A stretch of 43,733 bases of DNA from Rhodospirillaceae bacterium. Its GTDB lineage: Bacteria; Pseudomonadota; Alphaproteobacteria; Thalassobaculales; Thalassobaculaceae. Below the pieces are notes generated by a model. It made no database searches. It saw only the letters and a list, made by a program, of their open reading frames with translations, and had not been told where the DNA came from. Positions 26,965 to 34,518 of this stretch are shown one piece after another. Location: assembly GCA_002690995.1 (NCBI GenBank), contig NZGS01000088.1, positions 1 to 43,733 of the forward strand, written 5' to 3'. The translations under genes were made by a program, and so were the position numbers. How positions within the stretch are numbered: position 1 is the first letter of the stretch; the number at the start of each line of letters is the position of its first letter.

Positions 26965-27462
26965 TTAATTGTTACGGTCAGTTTTTTTTCTAAATTGATC
27001 GAGTGAGACTACTTCCCCAGACTTTTCACTTTTTTTGTCGAGGTTATTAGTCTGCGTCGCTGTTTTATTCACATTAATTTCCTCATTAGGTATTGATGCG
27101 CTGCTTGTGATTTCGTCAAATTGGAGGCCGAATTTGACCGAGGGGTCAGCAAACCCTGTTACTGCTCCAAAGGGAATTACAAGGTTTTCACGTTTATCAT
27201 TGAAGCTCAACTCAACTTCAAAATATTTTTCATTTACCTGTAAATTCCAGAATTGATGTTGCAGAACAATAGTCATTTCTTCGGGATATTGCTGGTGCAA
27301 AAAATCTGGTAGTACCACATTTGGCACTTGAGTTTTGAATGTAATGTAAAAATGATGCTCGCCACGAAAACCATCTTTGCATACCAGCGTGAGTGATTGT
27401 CGAACAACGCTCCTCAGTGCTTCTTGTACCATCCTGTCATATGGAAACTGTTGTTCTGCCAT
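26965..27462 (-). CDS. sspB: SspB family ClpXP adaptor (alphaproteobacterial type)
   Basis: A 165-residue adaptor that binds the tmRNA-encoded tag and delivers tagged proteins to the ClpXP protease. The globular part (residues 5-110) includes [42 protein letters not shown] and [21 protein letters not shown], which match the alpha-type SspB domain. A flexible linker of about 40 residues follows, and a C-terminal [10 protein letters not shown] forms the short ClpX-binding tail. An AAGGAT ribosome-binding site precedes the ATG. It begins 35 bases after the end of the tmRNA gene, on the same strand, so substrate tag and adaptor are encoded next to each other. Confidence 0.93.
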   Translation of the reverse strand: MAEQQFPYDRMVQEALRSVVRQSLTLVCKDGFRGEHHFYITFKTQVPNVVLPDFLHQQYPEEMTIVLQHQFWNLQVNEKYFEVELSFNDKRENLVIPFGAVTGFADPSVKFGLQFDEITSSASIPNEEINVNKTATQTNNLDKKSEKSGEVVSLDQFRKKTDRNN

Positions 27463-27496
27463 TTTAATCCTTTTACTCTCTCAATTCTTTAAAAGT

Positions 27497-27797
27497 GAGG
27501 CGCTTCTGTTGCCAGGTGCACCCCGAACCCCGCCGTGTGGTGCGAACCACATGGAGTTTAGTTGGGCTTGCCCGACTGCTTAAGCAGCGAGGCGTGCCTC
27601 CGCATAGTTGTCATTTGCAACTATTATAAAAGCCCGATAACGGCGGTACCATACCGAGCAAAAAAAACGTCTTTATTACGCGCGTCGATCCTGGTTCGCC
27701 CCCGAAGACAGATTGATCGGAGTGGTGGAGGCGCCGGGTACTGCCCCCGGGTCCGCTACGCTTATTCCACGCTTCGTTTATTGCTATAGTTGGCAAA
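27497..27797 (-). ncRNA. ssrA: Transfer-messenger RNA, circularly permuted two-piece form
   Basis: Reading the minus strand, the acceptor piece comes first and ends with CGCCTCCACCA, its CCA end at 27723. After a spacer of 19 bases the coding piece starts with GGGGGCG at 27703, which pairs with CGCCTCC to make a full 7-pair acceptor stem. GATCGACGC just inside is the usual tmRNA start region. The resume codon GCA is at 27618 and the tag ends with TAA at 27580. This order (3' half, spacer, 5' half) is the permuted form known in alphaproteobacteria; processing yields two RNAs held by base pairing. UGGCAA (27514-27509) and UUGCCA (27796-27791) could be part of the joining helix. Both outer ends are approximate. 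It occupies almost all of the 404-base gap between sspB and the TPR gene. Confidence 0.93.
27580..27618 (-). other. tmRNA tag reading frame (ANDNYAEARLAA)
   Basis: Thirteen codons starting with the resume codon GCA and ending in TAA encode ANDNYAEARLAA. The start A-N-D-N and the end A-A are the usual tag elements: the first part is the SspB contact region, the last is the ClpX signal. Because the frame begins at GCA rather than a start codon, an ORF finder does not report it. Confidence 0.93.
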
Positions 27798-27816
27798 AAC
27801 CAACTTTAGGATTATA
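27789..27816 (-). promoter_or_regulatory. Candidate ssrA promoter (-10) and leader hairpin
   Basis: On the minus strand a perfect TATAAT lies at 27816-27811, with a poor -35 about 17 bases upstream (CTTTCA). Transcription would begin near 27804, and the transcript would start with GTTGG-TTTTTG-CCAAC, a small hairpin at 27804-27789. The hairpin would overlap the proposed joining sequence UUGCCA. Confidence 0.5.
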
Positions 27817-27866
27817 CGCTATTAAAATTTATTTGAAAGCATGGATACCGTGCTTAACTGTAAAAA

Positions 27867-29384
27867 TTATCCAGTAGAAAGCCAATTATTTAACTCCTTT
27901 CGCACACCATTGAAAACCCATTCCCAGTCACCGGTATTTGGAGGGAATATTCTTTTAATGCACGGAAGAAAAGCATCTAAATCATTGATTCTTGGTAACC
28001 ATGTTCGTGTGTTTTCGATAATGATAGTTCGTTTTCCAACTGCCGCAGCTAGATGTGCTACAGCGGTGGATGGCGCTATAACGCCTGTCAATGACGTGCA
28101 TATTCCTCCAATTTTTTTAAAATCATTTTTCAGATCAATGTTAGAAAGCTTAATCATAGAAACACCAAACTGCTCTTTAAAAAATTTTATGTCTTCGGTG
28201 TCGTCATCATACTGTAAGCTTAAAAAACAAACATTAGGCATGGTTAAAACTTGCTCCCACAGGTGAAGGGGAGGATACCAGTGTTGACGGTCTTTGGTGT
28301 TTAATCCACTTCTCCAACATAAGCCAATAATTGGTCTGCCACCTGAGATTTCGAAAAGATATTTCGTCCAGTAATCATGCGCGTCTTTCGAAATTTTTAA
28401 ATAGCCAAATTTATTCAGAGGTTTCATTCCCTCTCGAGAGAGGAAATGTGGTAGACTTGCTAAGTCGATATAGAAGTCAGGGTAAATTGACTTTGGTAGC
28501 CAGCCATAATTAAAAACGGGCTTTCCATATACTACTTTTCTAGAGTATGGGAAAACACTTATCTCTCCAAGTGACTCTTTGAAAAGATGTGTTAAACGCT
28601 GATCTGTCTCGAGAATAACTTTTCCGGATGTTTCAATTAGTTTCGGCAGGTAGGACGAGAAATATAGTTCGTCACCAACGCCTTGCTCACTGCAGACTAA
28701 AATAGTCTTATCTTGGAGAGGTTGCCGGTTCCATCTAGGAACACGTAGGCGGCGTCTAGGTGATGAAATGATATCATCGCCAAGGCGGTTTTCATATTCT
28801 GCCCAACCTTCTTGATGTTGCTCAAGGGTCAAAAGCGTTATTGCTCGGTTTAGTTTTGCTTGGCTTCCAGTATCGTATTTTATAGCAATATTCTGGTGCT
28901 CTAAGGATTTTTCATAATTATCCAACGCAGCGTATGCTTCTGCTGTGTTTGTATGACCAGTTGAATAATTGGGAAAGAGTAAGAGAAGCCTAAAATTAAA
29001 CTTTAGACTTTCTAGAGGGTTTTGATCGGTTAGGCAAAAATTTGCATAGCTCTCTAGTAACACTTTGTCACAAGGGCGGTTTAATATCGCTATTTGAAGT
29101 ACCTCCTTAGCCCGTGTGGTCTCATCATTTAAGCGAAGTTTTTCCGCGTAATAAACAACAACGCTTGGTATGTTTTTACCATTTTCGTAGGAAATTTTGA
29201 GATATTGCAAAGATGTAGCAATATTATCTTTAAGAAAAAAAATCTCTCCAAGCGCCAAATTAATTAAGGGATGGTTACCCCATTTCTTATATTTATCTAA
29301 TAACAGGGTCTCAGCGGGGGCTAATTTTCTCTGCCGAATAAGGCTTTGAGCCGTTTTAAGGATAAATTCTAATTCGCCTATCAT
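27867..29384 (-). CDS. TPR-repeat protein with glycosyltransferase-9-like C-terminal domain
   Basis: A 505-residue protein with two halves. Residues 1-190 hold tetratricopeptide-like repeats (for example NLALGEIFFLKDNIATSLQYL and HTNTAEAYAALDNYEKSLEHQN). Residues 225-505 resemble the GT9/heptosyltransferase fold: ILVCSEQGVGDELYFSSYL is the glycine-rich opening loop, IGLCWRSGLNTKDRQHWYPP begins the second Rossmann half, and TGVIAPSTAVAHLAAAVGK is the typical nucleotide-sugar-side motif. Such proteins are often glycosylation or flagellin/surface-modification enzymes. No other polysaccharide gene is nearby, so the target is unknown. It is divergent from thyA and shares the minus strand with ssrA. 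Confidence 0.8.
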   Translation of the reverse strand: MIGELEFILKTAQSLIRQRKLAPAETLLLDKYKKWGNHPLINLALGEIFFLKDNIATSLQYLKISYENGKNIPSVVVYYAEKLRLNDETTRAKEVLQIAILNRPCDKVLLESYANFCLTDQNPLESLKFNFRLLLLFPNYSTGHTNTAEAYAALDNYEKSLEHQNIAIKYDTGSQAKLNRAITLLTLEQHQEGWAEYENRLGDDIISSPRRRLRVPRWNRQPLQDKTILVCSEQGVGDELYFSSYLPKLIETSGKVILETDQRLTHLFKESLGEISVFPYSRKVVYGKPVFNYGWLPKSIYPDFYIDLASLPHFLSREGMKPLNKFGYLKISKDAHDYWTKYLFEISGGRPIIGLCWRSGLNTKDRQHWYPPLHLWEQVLTMPNVCFLSLQYDDDTEDIKFFKEQFGVSMIKLSNIDLKNDFKKIGGICTSLTGVIAPSTAVAHLAAAVGKRTIIIENTRTWLPRINDLDAFLPCIKRIFPPNTGDWEWVFNGVRKELNNWLSTG

Positions 29385-29525
29385 TAGAGAGCTTCCAGCA
29401 TGAATTTACCAGAGAGTTAATCGTTTACTAGGTGGATTTTAAATTTTTGATACTGTACTTTCTTCGTGAGGGAAGTCGAGGGATAACTCTTACAATTTTT
29501 GAAAGATAAAAAAAGTGGCGTTTCT

Positions 29526-30320
29526 ATGCAACAATATCTCGATCTAATGCATCTAGTGTTGAACACAGGCTCAGAAAAAATTGATAGAACAGGAGTTGGA
29601 ACACTCTCTATTTTTGGTCACCAAATGAGGTTCAACCTTGAAGATGGTTTTCCAATGCTGACAACAAAAAAACTGCATTTAAAATCCATAATTCACGAGT
29701 TAATCTGGTTCTTAAACGGTGACACAAATATAACTTACCTAAATCAACATGGTGTTCGTATTTGGAACGAATGGGCTGATGAAAATGGAGAATTGGGCCC
29801 TGTATATGGCGAACAATGGCGTTCTTGGCCTGATGGTGATGGAGAAACTATCGATCAAATAGTAAATCTTGTTTCAGGCCTTAAAGATAACCCAGACTCA
29901 CGAAGGCATTTGGTGACTGCATGGAACCCGGCGGTATTAAAGGAAATGGCACTGCCGCCATGTCATTGTCTTTTTCAGTTTTATGTTGCAGATGGAAAAC
30001 TATCGTGTCAGCTGTACCAGCGAAGCGCGGATATCTTTTTAGGTGTCCCCTTCAACATAGCATCTTATGCTCTCTTAACTTTGATGCTAGCGCAGGTAAC
30101 AAATTATTCCCCTGGAGAGTTTATTCACACCATGGGTGATGCGCATATCTATAACAACCATCTGACACAGGTGAGGGAACAACTAGCCAGAAGGCCCAAA
30201 TCATTGCCGAGAATGCAATTAAATCCAAACGTTAAGAATATTTTTGATTTTTCATATGAGGATTTTACTCTTACGGACTATAATCCTGCCCCACATATAG
30301 CAGCCAAAGTTGCAGTTTAA
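29526..30320 (+). CDS. thyA: Thymidylate synthase
   Basis: Methylates dUMP to dTMP using methylenetetrahydrofolate. With ATG 29526 ([11 protein letters not shown]) the protein is 264 residues, the same length as E. coli ThyA, and the nucleophile falls at Cys146 ([11 protein letters not shown]) as in that enzyme. Other conserved parts are [30 protein letters not shown], and [27 protein letters not shown] nine codons upstream could open the frame, but it would add a non-family extension. The stop directly precedes the folA ATG (30321), so the two genes are translated together. This gives the classical pair that regenerates folate used in thymidylate synthesis. Confidence 0.97.
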   Translation: MQQYLDLMHLVLNTGSEKIDRTGVGTLSIFGHQMRFNLEDGFPMLTTKKLHLKSIIHELIWFLNGDTNITYLNQHGVRIWNEWADENGELGPVYGEQWRSWPDGDGETIDQIVNLVSGLKDNPDSRRHLVTAWNPAVLKEMALPPCHCLFQFYVADGKLSCQLYQRSADIFLGVPFNIASYALLTLMLAQVTNYSPGEFIHTMGDAHIYNNHLTQVREQLARRPKSLPRMQLNPNVKNIFDFSYEDFTLTDYNPAPHIAAKVAV

Positions 30321-30845
30321 ATGAATATCAGCGCAAACACAAAGCCTGAAGTAGTGTTGGTTGTTGCCGTTGCTGCCAACGGAGTTATAGGAATGACGGG
30401 GGCGCTCCCCTGGCATCTACCCCAGGATCTGGCCAGAGTAAAGGCGCTTACCATGGGAAAGCCATTGATCATGGGACGAAAAACCTATGAATCTATCGGA
30501 CGACCGCTCCCTGGCAGAAAGACCATAGTTATAACAAGGGCTAAGATATTGTTTCCCTCGGAAGTTAAAGTTGTGAAAAGTTTCGGTTGCGCTCTAACAT
30601 ATGCAGAAAAGTATGCAAATGATATGGGGGTGGACGAAATAGTTGCTTTTGGGGGGGCGCGCATCTATGAATCTGCTATCCCAATTGCAAAAAAAATTTA
30701 CAAAACCGAAGTTAATTTGCATCCAGATGGTGACACATTTTTTCCTAAATATAAAAGGGATGAATGGCGTGAGGTTGCTAGATCAGATTTTGCTGCAGAA
30801 AATAACTCTTTTGCTTACAGTTATGTGCAACTGGATCGGATTTAA
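30321..30845 (+). CDS. folA: Dihydrofolate reductase
   Basis: Reduces dihydrofolate, the by-product of ThyA, to tetrahydrofolate with NADPH. A 174-residue protein: VVAVAANGVIGMTGALPWHLPQDL carries the substrate-side acid Asp36, LIMGRKTYESIGRPLPGRKTIVITR is the NADPH-binding region, and IVAFGGARIYESAIP the second nucleotide loop. The start abuts the thyA stop with no gap. The first nine residues are an extension relative to the E. coli enzyme. Confidence 0.96.
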   Translation: MNISANTKPEVVLVVAVAANGVIGMTGALPWHLPQDLARVKALTMGKPLIMGRKTYESIGRPLPGRKTIVITRAKILFPSEVKVVKSFGCALTYAEKYANDMGVDEIVAFGGARIYESAIPIAKKIYKTEVNLHPDGDTFFPKYKRDEWREVARSDFAAENNSFAYSYVQLDRI

Positions 30846-30877
30846 AGACTTGTTAAAACGTATCGGGAAATGACTTT

Positions 30878-32002
30878 TTAAAGGCCTTTAATGACCGGAG
30901 GTGCTTTTCGTTGTTTGTGTATATTTTCCCATATCGCAGAAGCGATATCTCTATAAGATTTACTGTGAATGCTGTCGGGAGAATCCAACACAATCGGGGT
31001 GCCGTCGTCGGACGTGGTTCGGATATCTTTGTGTAGCGGTATTCCACCTAAGAAGTCCACTCCGAGACGCAACGCTTCTTGCTCGGCGCCACCAGTTCCA
31101 AAAATGTCAGTAGGCTCACCACACTTAGGGCAAATAAAAGTACTCATATTCTCAACGATGCCTAAAACTGGCACATTTACTTTCTTAAACATATTTAAGC
31201 CCTTCCGCGCATCCAGAAGAGCTATATCCTGAGGTGTAGATACGATAACAGCCCCAGCTAGGGGAACGCGTTGTGACATTGTAAGTTGAGCGTCACCAGT
31301 CCCTGGCGGCATATCTACTATTAGGGCGTCTAAATTACCCCAAACAACGTCCTTCAGCATTTGTTCTAATGCACTCATCACCATTGGGCCGCGCCAAATA
31401 GTGGGGGTGTCCTCCGGAACAAGAAAGCCTATCGACATGCATTTAAGACCGTATTTTTGGATTGGTTCGAGTGTTTTTCCATCCTTGCTCTTTGGTTTTT
31501 CATTGACGTCGATCATTCGCGGTAACGATGGGCCGTAAATATCTGCGTCGAGGATTCCTACTTTTAAACCTTGGAGGCCAAGTGAAATAGCCACATTAAG
31601 CGCTGTTGTTGATTTTCCAACACCACCCTTGCCTGATGCAACAGCAATAATATTTTTCACGCCCGGCGCCAGCTCGCGAGATTTTCCATTCGCGGACGCA
31701 ACGCGTTGTTGGTCTTTAGAGGTCGTTGGATTATTCTCGCTCTTTTGTATCCTTCTATGCGCCGTAAGAACTGCGGATACAGATAGAACGCCGGGTATTT
31801 TCCTCACTGCGTTTTCTGCCTCCTTACGCAGAGGTTCAAGGGACGGCCCTCTTTTCGAGTCGACTTCTATTGAAAAACCAACATTACCATTTTTGATAAT
31901 TATATCGCTTATCATATTGAGGCTAACCAGGTCTTTTCCTAGCTCAGGGTCTTTTACCGTTGCTAGTTTTTCTATAATATTTTCTTTAGAAATTGAAACC
32001 AT
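30878..32002 (-). CDS. mrp: Mrp/NBP35-family iron-sulfur cluster carrier ATPase
   Basis: A 374-residue P-loop protein (also named apbC) that carries [4Fe-4S] clusters to target enzymes in the cytoplasm. The N-terminal MIP18/DUF59-type domain (VKDPELGKDLVSLNMISDI) occupies residues 1-90. The deviant Walker A is IAVASGKGGVGKSTTALNVA near residue 115, followed by VDMPPGTGDAQLTMSQ. The cluster-binding CxxC is FICPKCGEPTDIFG. GAGGAG lies 10 bases before the ATG. It is convergent with folA and divergent from hflK. Confidence 0.95.
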   Translation of the reverse strand: MVSISKENIIEKLATVKDPELGKDLVSLNMISDIIIKNGNVGFSIEVDSKRGPSLEPLRKEAENAVRKIPGVLSVSAVLTAHRRIQKSENNPTTSKDQQRVASANGKSRELAPGVKNIIAVASGKGGVGKSTTALNVAISLGLQGLKVGILDADIYGPSLPRMIDVNEKPKSKDGKTLEPIQKYGLKCMSIGFLVPEDTPTIWRGPMVMSALEQMLKDVVWGNLDALIVDMPPGTGDAQLTMSQRVPLAGAVIVSTPQDIALLDARKGLNMFKKVNVPVLGIVENMSTFICPKCGEPTDIFGTGGAEQEALRLGVDFLGGIPLHKDIRTTSDDGTPIVLDSPDSIHSKSYRDIASAIWENIHKQRKAPPVIKGL

Positions 32003-32151
32003 GCTTGAAATCTCCTCGAAAGCGACAATATGTGATAGTGTCGATCATATCAATGTCGTTCAACGGCATCCGGTTAAGCTGTTAGTTTAGTTTGCATAAA
32101 GGGGCAATAACCTGCTAATAGCGGAGATAATGCATCAAAGGGAGAAAAGCA

Positions 32152-33309
32152 ATGTCCTGGGATAATCAAGGCGGCGGCGGGCCGTGGGGCAATAATGGTG
32201 GCAGTGGTGGCTCAGGTTCTCCGTGGGGACGAGGAACAGGGGGCCAAGGTGGTGGGCAAACGCCTCCCGATATTGACGAGGTTATTCGTCGTGGCCAAGC
32301 AAAACTAAAGGGGTTGCTACCGAAAGGTTTTGGCGGCTGGAAGGCTGGAATACTCATCGCCTTAGTTTTGTTGGGTATCTGGGCGGCCAACGGGTTTTAC
32401 AGAGTTCAGCCCAACCAAGAAGGTGTTCCAGTCCTTTTAGGGAGATTTGTGGGAACTACAACCAACCCAGGTCTGCATTGGAACTGGCCTGCGCCGATTG
32501 GTAAAGTCTACACTCCCGATGTTACGGCGGAAAATCGCATAGAAATTGGATTGCGAACGTCCGGGGAGTCATCTCGGAGAGGCGCCTCAGTGCGGGACAT
32601 GCCAGAAGAAAGTCAAATGATTACCGGCGATGAGAATATTGTTGATATAGACTTTGTAGTTTTCTGGCGAATATCAGATGCTCCAAACTATCTTTTTAAT
32701 ATTAGAAACCCCGATGAAACGGTGAAAATGGCCGCGGAATCTGTGATGCGTGCAATAATTGGTCAGACACCGATTCAAGAGGCGTTGACAAGTCGAAGAG
32801 AAGATATCGAAGCTCGGACCCTATCGTCCCTTCAAAAGCTTATGTCAGAATATCAAGCAGGTATACAAGTAAGGCAAGTCCAGTTGCTCGCTGTCCTACC
32901 GCCAAAAAATGTGATCGACGCTTTTGATGAGGTTTCGCGAGCTAGGCAAGATATGGATAGGTTGAAAAATGAGGCTGAAGCCTTTAGGAATGATATCGTG
33001 CCGCGCGCTAGAGGTGAGGCGCAGCAGCTGTTGCAAGGTGCGGAAGCATATAGGCAGGAAGTTGTTAATAGAGCGCAAGGTGATGCCAATAGGTTCAACT
33101 CGGTATACCAAGCATATAGACTATCTAAAGACGTGACGACCACGCGTATATATCTCGAAACGCTGGAAAGCATTTTTTCTAACGTTAATAAAGTTATAAT
33201 TGACAGTGAGGTCGGTAAGGCTGGCGGAGGCGTTGTTCCATACTTGCCTCTTCCGGAAATTAAAAAGAAACAACAGAACAATTCATCGTCACAGGGAGCT
33301 AACAACTAA
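32152..33309 (+). CDS. hflK: Membrane protease modulator HflK
   Basis: A 385-residue SPFH/band 7 membrane protein. With HflC it forms a cage around FtsH and restrains proteolysis of membrane proteins. The N terminus (about 45 residues) is Gly/Trp/Pro-rich (GGGGPWGNNGG) as in HflK. A single helix at about 65-82 (GWKAGILIALVLLGIWAANG) precedes the SPFH domain: FYRVQPNQEGVPVLLGRF, NPGLHWNWPAPIG, then an Ala/Glu/Arg-rich coiled coil (about 270-330). The C-terminal tail is Gln/Asn-rich. The stop TAA and the hflC ATG share one base (TAATG). Confidence 0.96.
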   Translation: MSWDNQGGGGPWGNNGGSGGSGSPWGRGTGGQGGGQTPPDIDEVIRRGQAKLKGLLPKGFGGWKAGILIALVLLGIWAANGFYRVQPNQEGVPVLLGRFVGTTTNPGLHWNWPAPIGKVYTPDVTAENRIEIGLRTSGESSRRGASVRDMPEESQMITGDENIVDIDFVVFWRISDAPNYLFNIRNPDETVKMAAESVMRAIIGQTPIQEALTSRREDIEARTLSSLQKLMSEYQAGIQVRQVQLLAVLPPKNVIDAFDEVSRARQDMDRLKNEAEAFRNDIVPRARGEAQQLLQGAEAYRQEVVNRAQGDANRFNSVYQAYRLSKDVTTTRIYLETLESIFSNVNKVIIDSEVGKAGGGVVPYLPLPEIKKKQQNNSSSQGANN

Positions 33310-34187
33310 TGAATAAGTTATTGATTGGCTTGGGCGCAGCGATAGCTGTACTGGTAATAATCGCAAGCAGCTCCCTGTTTATTGTTGAGCAGACGCAGCA
33401 GGCTATAGTCCTTTTCTTCGGTAAGCCGCAGGAAACTATTAGAGAACCAGGACTCTACGTGAAAGTGCCTTTCGCTGAAGAGGTTGTTTACTACGAAAAA
33501 AGGGTATTAGACCTTGACCCTCCAAAGGAGCGGATGATTTTGGCGGATCAAAAAAGATTGGATGTGGACTCATATGCGAGATACAGAATTACCGATCCAC
33601 TTCTATTTTATCAGACCACGCGTCGTGTCAGTGAGGTCTCTGGTAAGTTAACACCTATAATCAACTCTTCACTTCGCCGGGTCTTGGGTAATGAAACACT
33701 TTTAGATATTTTATCAGGCAAGCGGGCCACAATCATGGTTGATATCCAGAAGGCTGTTAACGATGCCGTGAAAAGGTTTGGCATGGAGATAGTCGAAGTT
33801 CGGGTTCGCAGAGCCGATTATCCGGACGAGACGAGAAGTAATATTGAAAACAGAATGAAATCTGAACGGGAACGAGAGGCTAAAGAGTTTCGGGCGCGCG
33901 GTTTTGAAATGGCAGAGGGTATTAGAGCAGATGCAGGGAAACAAAAGATCGTTATCCTAGCCGAGGCGAATAAAAAAGCTGAGACACTGCGTGGTGAGGG
34001 CGATAGCCGAGCTATCAAAATCTATGCAGATGCTTTCAATCAAGACGCTGAATTCTTTGCTTTTTACAGGTCTATGCAGGCCTATCGAAAGTCTATTGGG
34101 TCAGAGGATACGACGCTGGTCATTTCACCAAATAGCGACTTTTTTAGATATTTTGGCGATATCACGGGCAAGCAATTCGCAAAATAA
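33309..34187 (+). CDS. hflC: Membrane protease modulator HflC
   Basis: The 292-residue partner of HflK. A signal-anchor helix (LLIGLGAAIAVLVIIASSSLFIVEQ) precedes the SPFH domain, with QAIVLFFGKPQETIREPGLYVKVPF, and a helical arm ends in ERMKSEREREAKEFRARGFE-like sequence (about residues 180-200). The C-terminal DTTLVISPNSDFFRYF is the typical HflC ending. It shares one base with hflK and is followed by DUF2065 and degP on the same strand. Confidence 0.96.
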   Translation: MNKLLIGLGAAIAVLVIIASSSLFIVEQTQQAIVLFFGKPQETIREPGLYVKVPFAEEVVYYEKRVLDLDPPKERMILADQKRLDVDSYARYRITDPLLFYQTTRRVSEVSGKLTPIINSSLRRVLGNETLLDILSGKRATIMVDIQKAVNDAVKRFGMEIVEVRVRRADYPDETRSNIENRMKSEREREAKEFRARGFEMAEGIRADAGKQKIVILAEANKKAETLRGEGDSRAIKIYADAFNQDAEFFAFYRSMQAYRKSIGSEDTTLVISPNSDFFRYFGDITGKQFAK

Positions 34188-34222
34188 ATATGAAAGGTCA
34201 CTAGCAGACAAGCCAAGGGAAA

Positions 34223-34417
34223 ATGTTGCACGATCTTTTCGTCGCTCTGGCGCTTGTTTTAGTTATCGAAGGACTTCTTTACGCGGCGTTTCCGAGTAAA
34301 ATGCGGGGTTTAGTGGAGCGACTGGCTCAGTTTACAGATACGGCACTCAGGCAGACAGGCTTATTTACAGCCGCAGTTGGCGTAGCGTTTATTTGGATTA
34401 TTAAGGAATTCTTTTAA
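34223..34417 (+). CDS. DUF2065 small membrane protein
   Basis: A 64-residue protein with two helices: DLFVALALVLVIEGLLYAAF and TGLFTAAVGVAFIWII, joined by a loop with PSKMRGLVERLAQ. This is the conserved DUF2065 (YjeT-type) pattern. In many proteobacteria it is encoded next to hflKC. Its function is unknown, but the setting suggests a role with the HflKC/FtsH or DegP machinery (inference). No gene product of this size should be dismissed here because the pattern and position are both conserved. Confidence 0.85.
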   Translation: MLHDLFVALALVLVIEGLLYAAFPSKMRGLVERLAQFTDTALRQTGLFTAAVGVAFIWIIKEFF

Positions 34418-34518
34418 GTTTATTCAGCCATTGCATCTTATAGTCATAAAAAAACAACCTTTTGTCATAATCTACAATTAAAAATGAAGCGTAATTTTCT
34501 TCAAGAGGACACATTTTC

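Noticed and set aside
27562-27789. Open frames on both strands inside the ssrA region
   Set aside because: They lie in the tmRNA gene, have no ribosome-binding site and resemble no protein; the tmRNA structure explains the sequence.
27841-28266. 141-residue plus-strand open frame antisense to the TPR/glycosyltransferase gene
   Set aside because: The opposite strand encodes a long, domain-bearing protein across the same bases; the plus frame shows no recognisable motif.
30878-30891. 14-base perfect palindrome TTAAAGGCCTTTAA between folA and mrp
   Set aside because: It is the last codons of mrp (Lys-Gly-Leu-stop) and has no T tract, so the symmetry is probably a coding coincidence.
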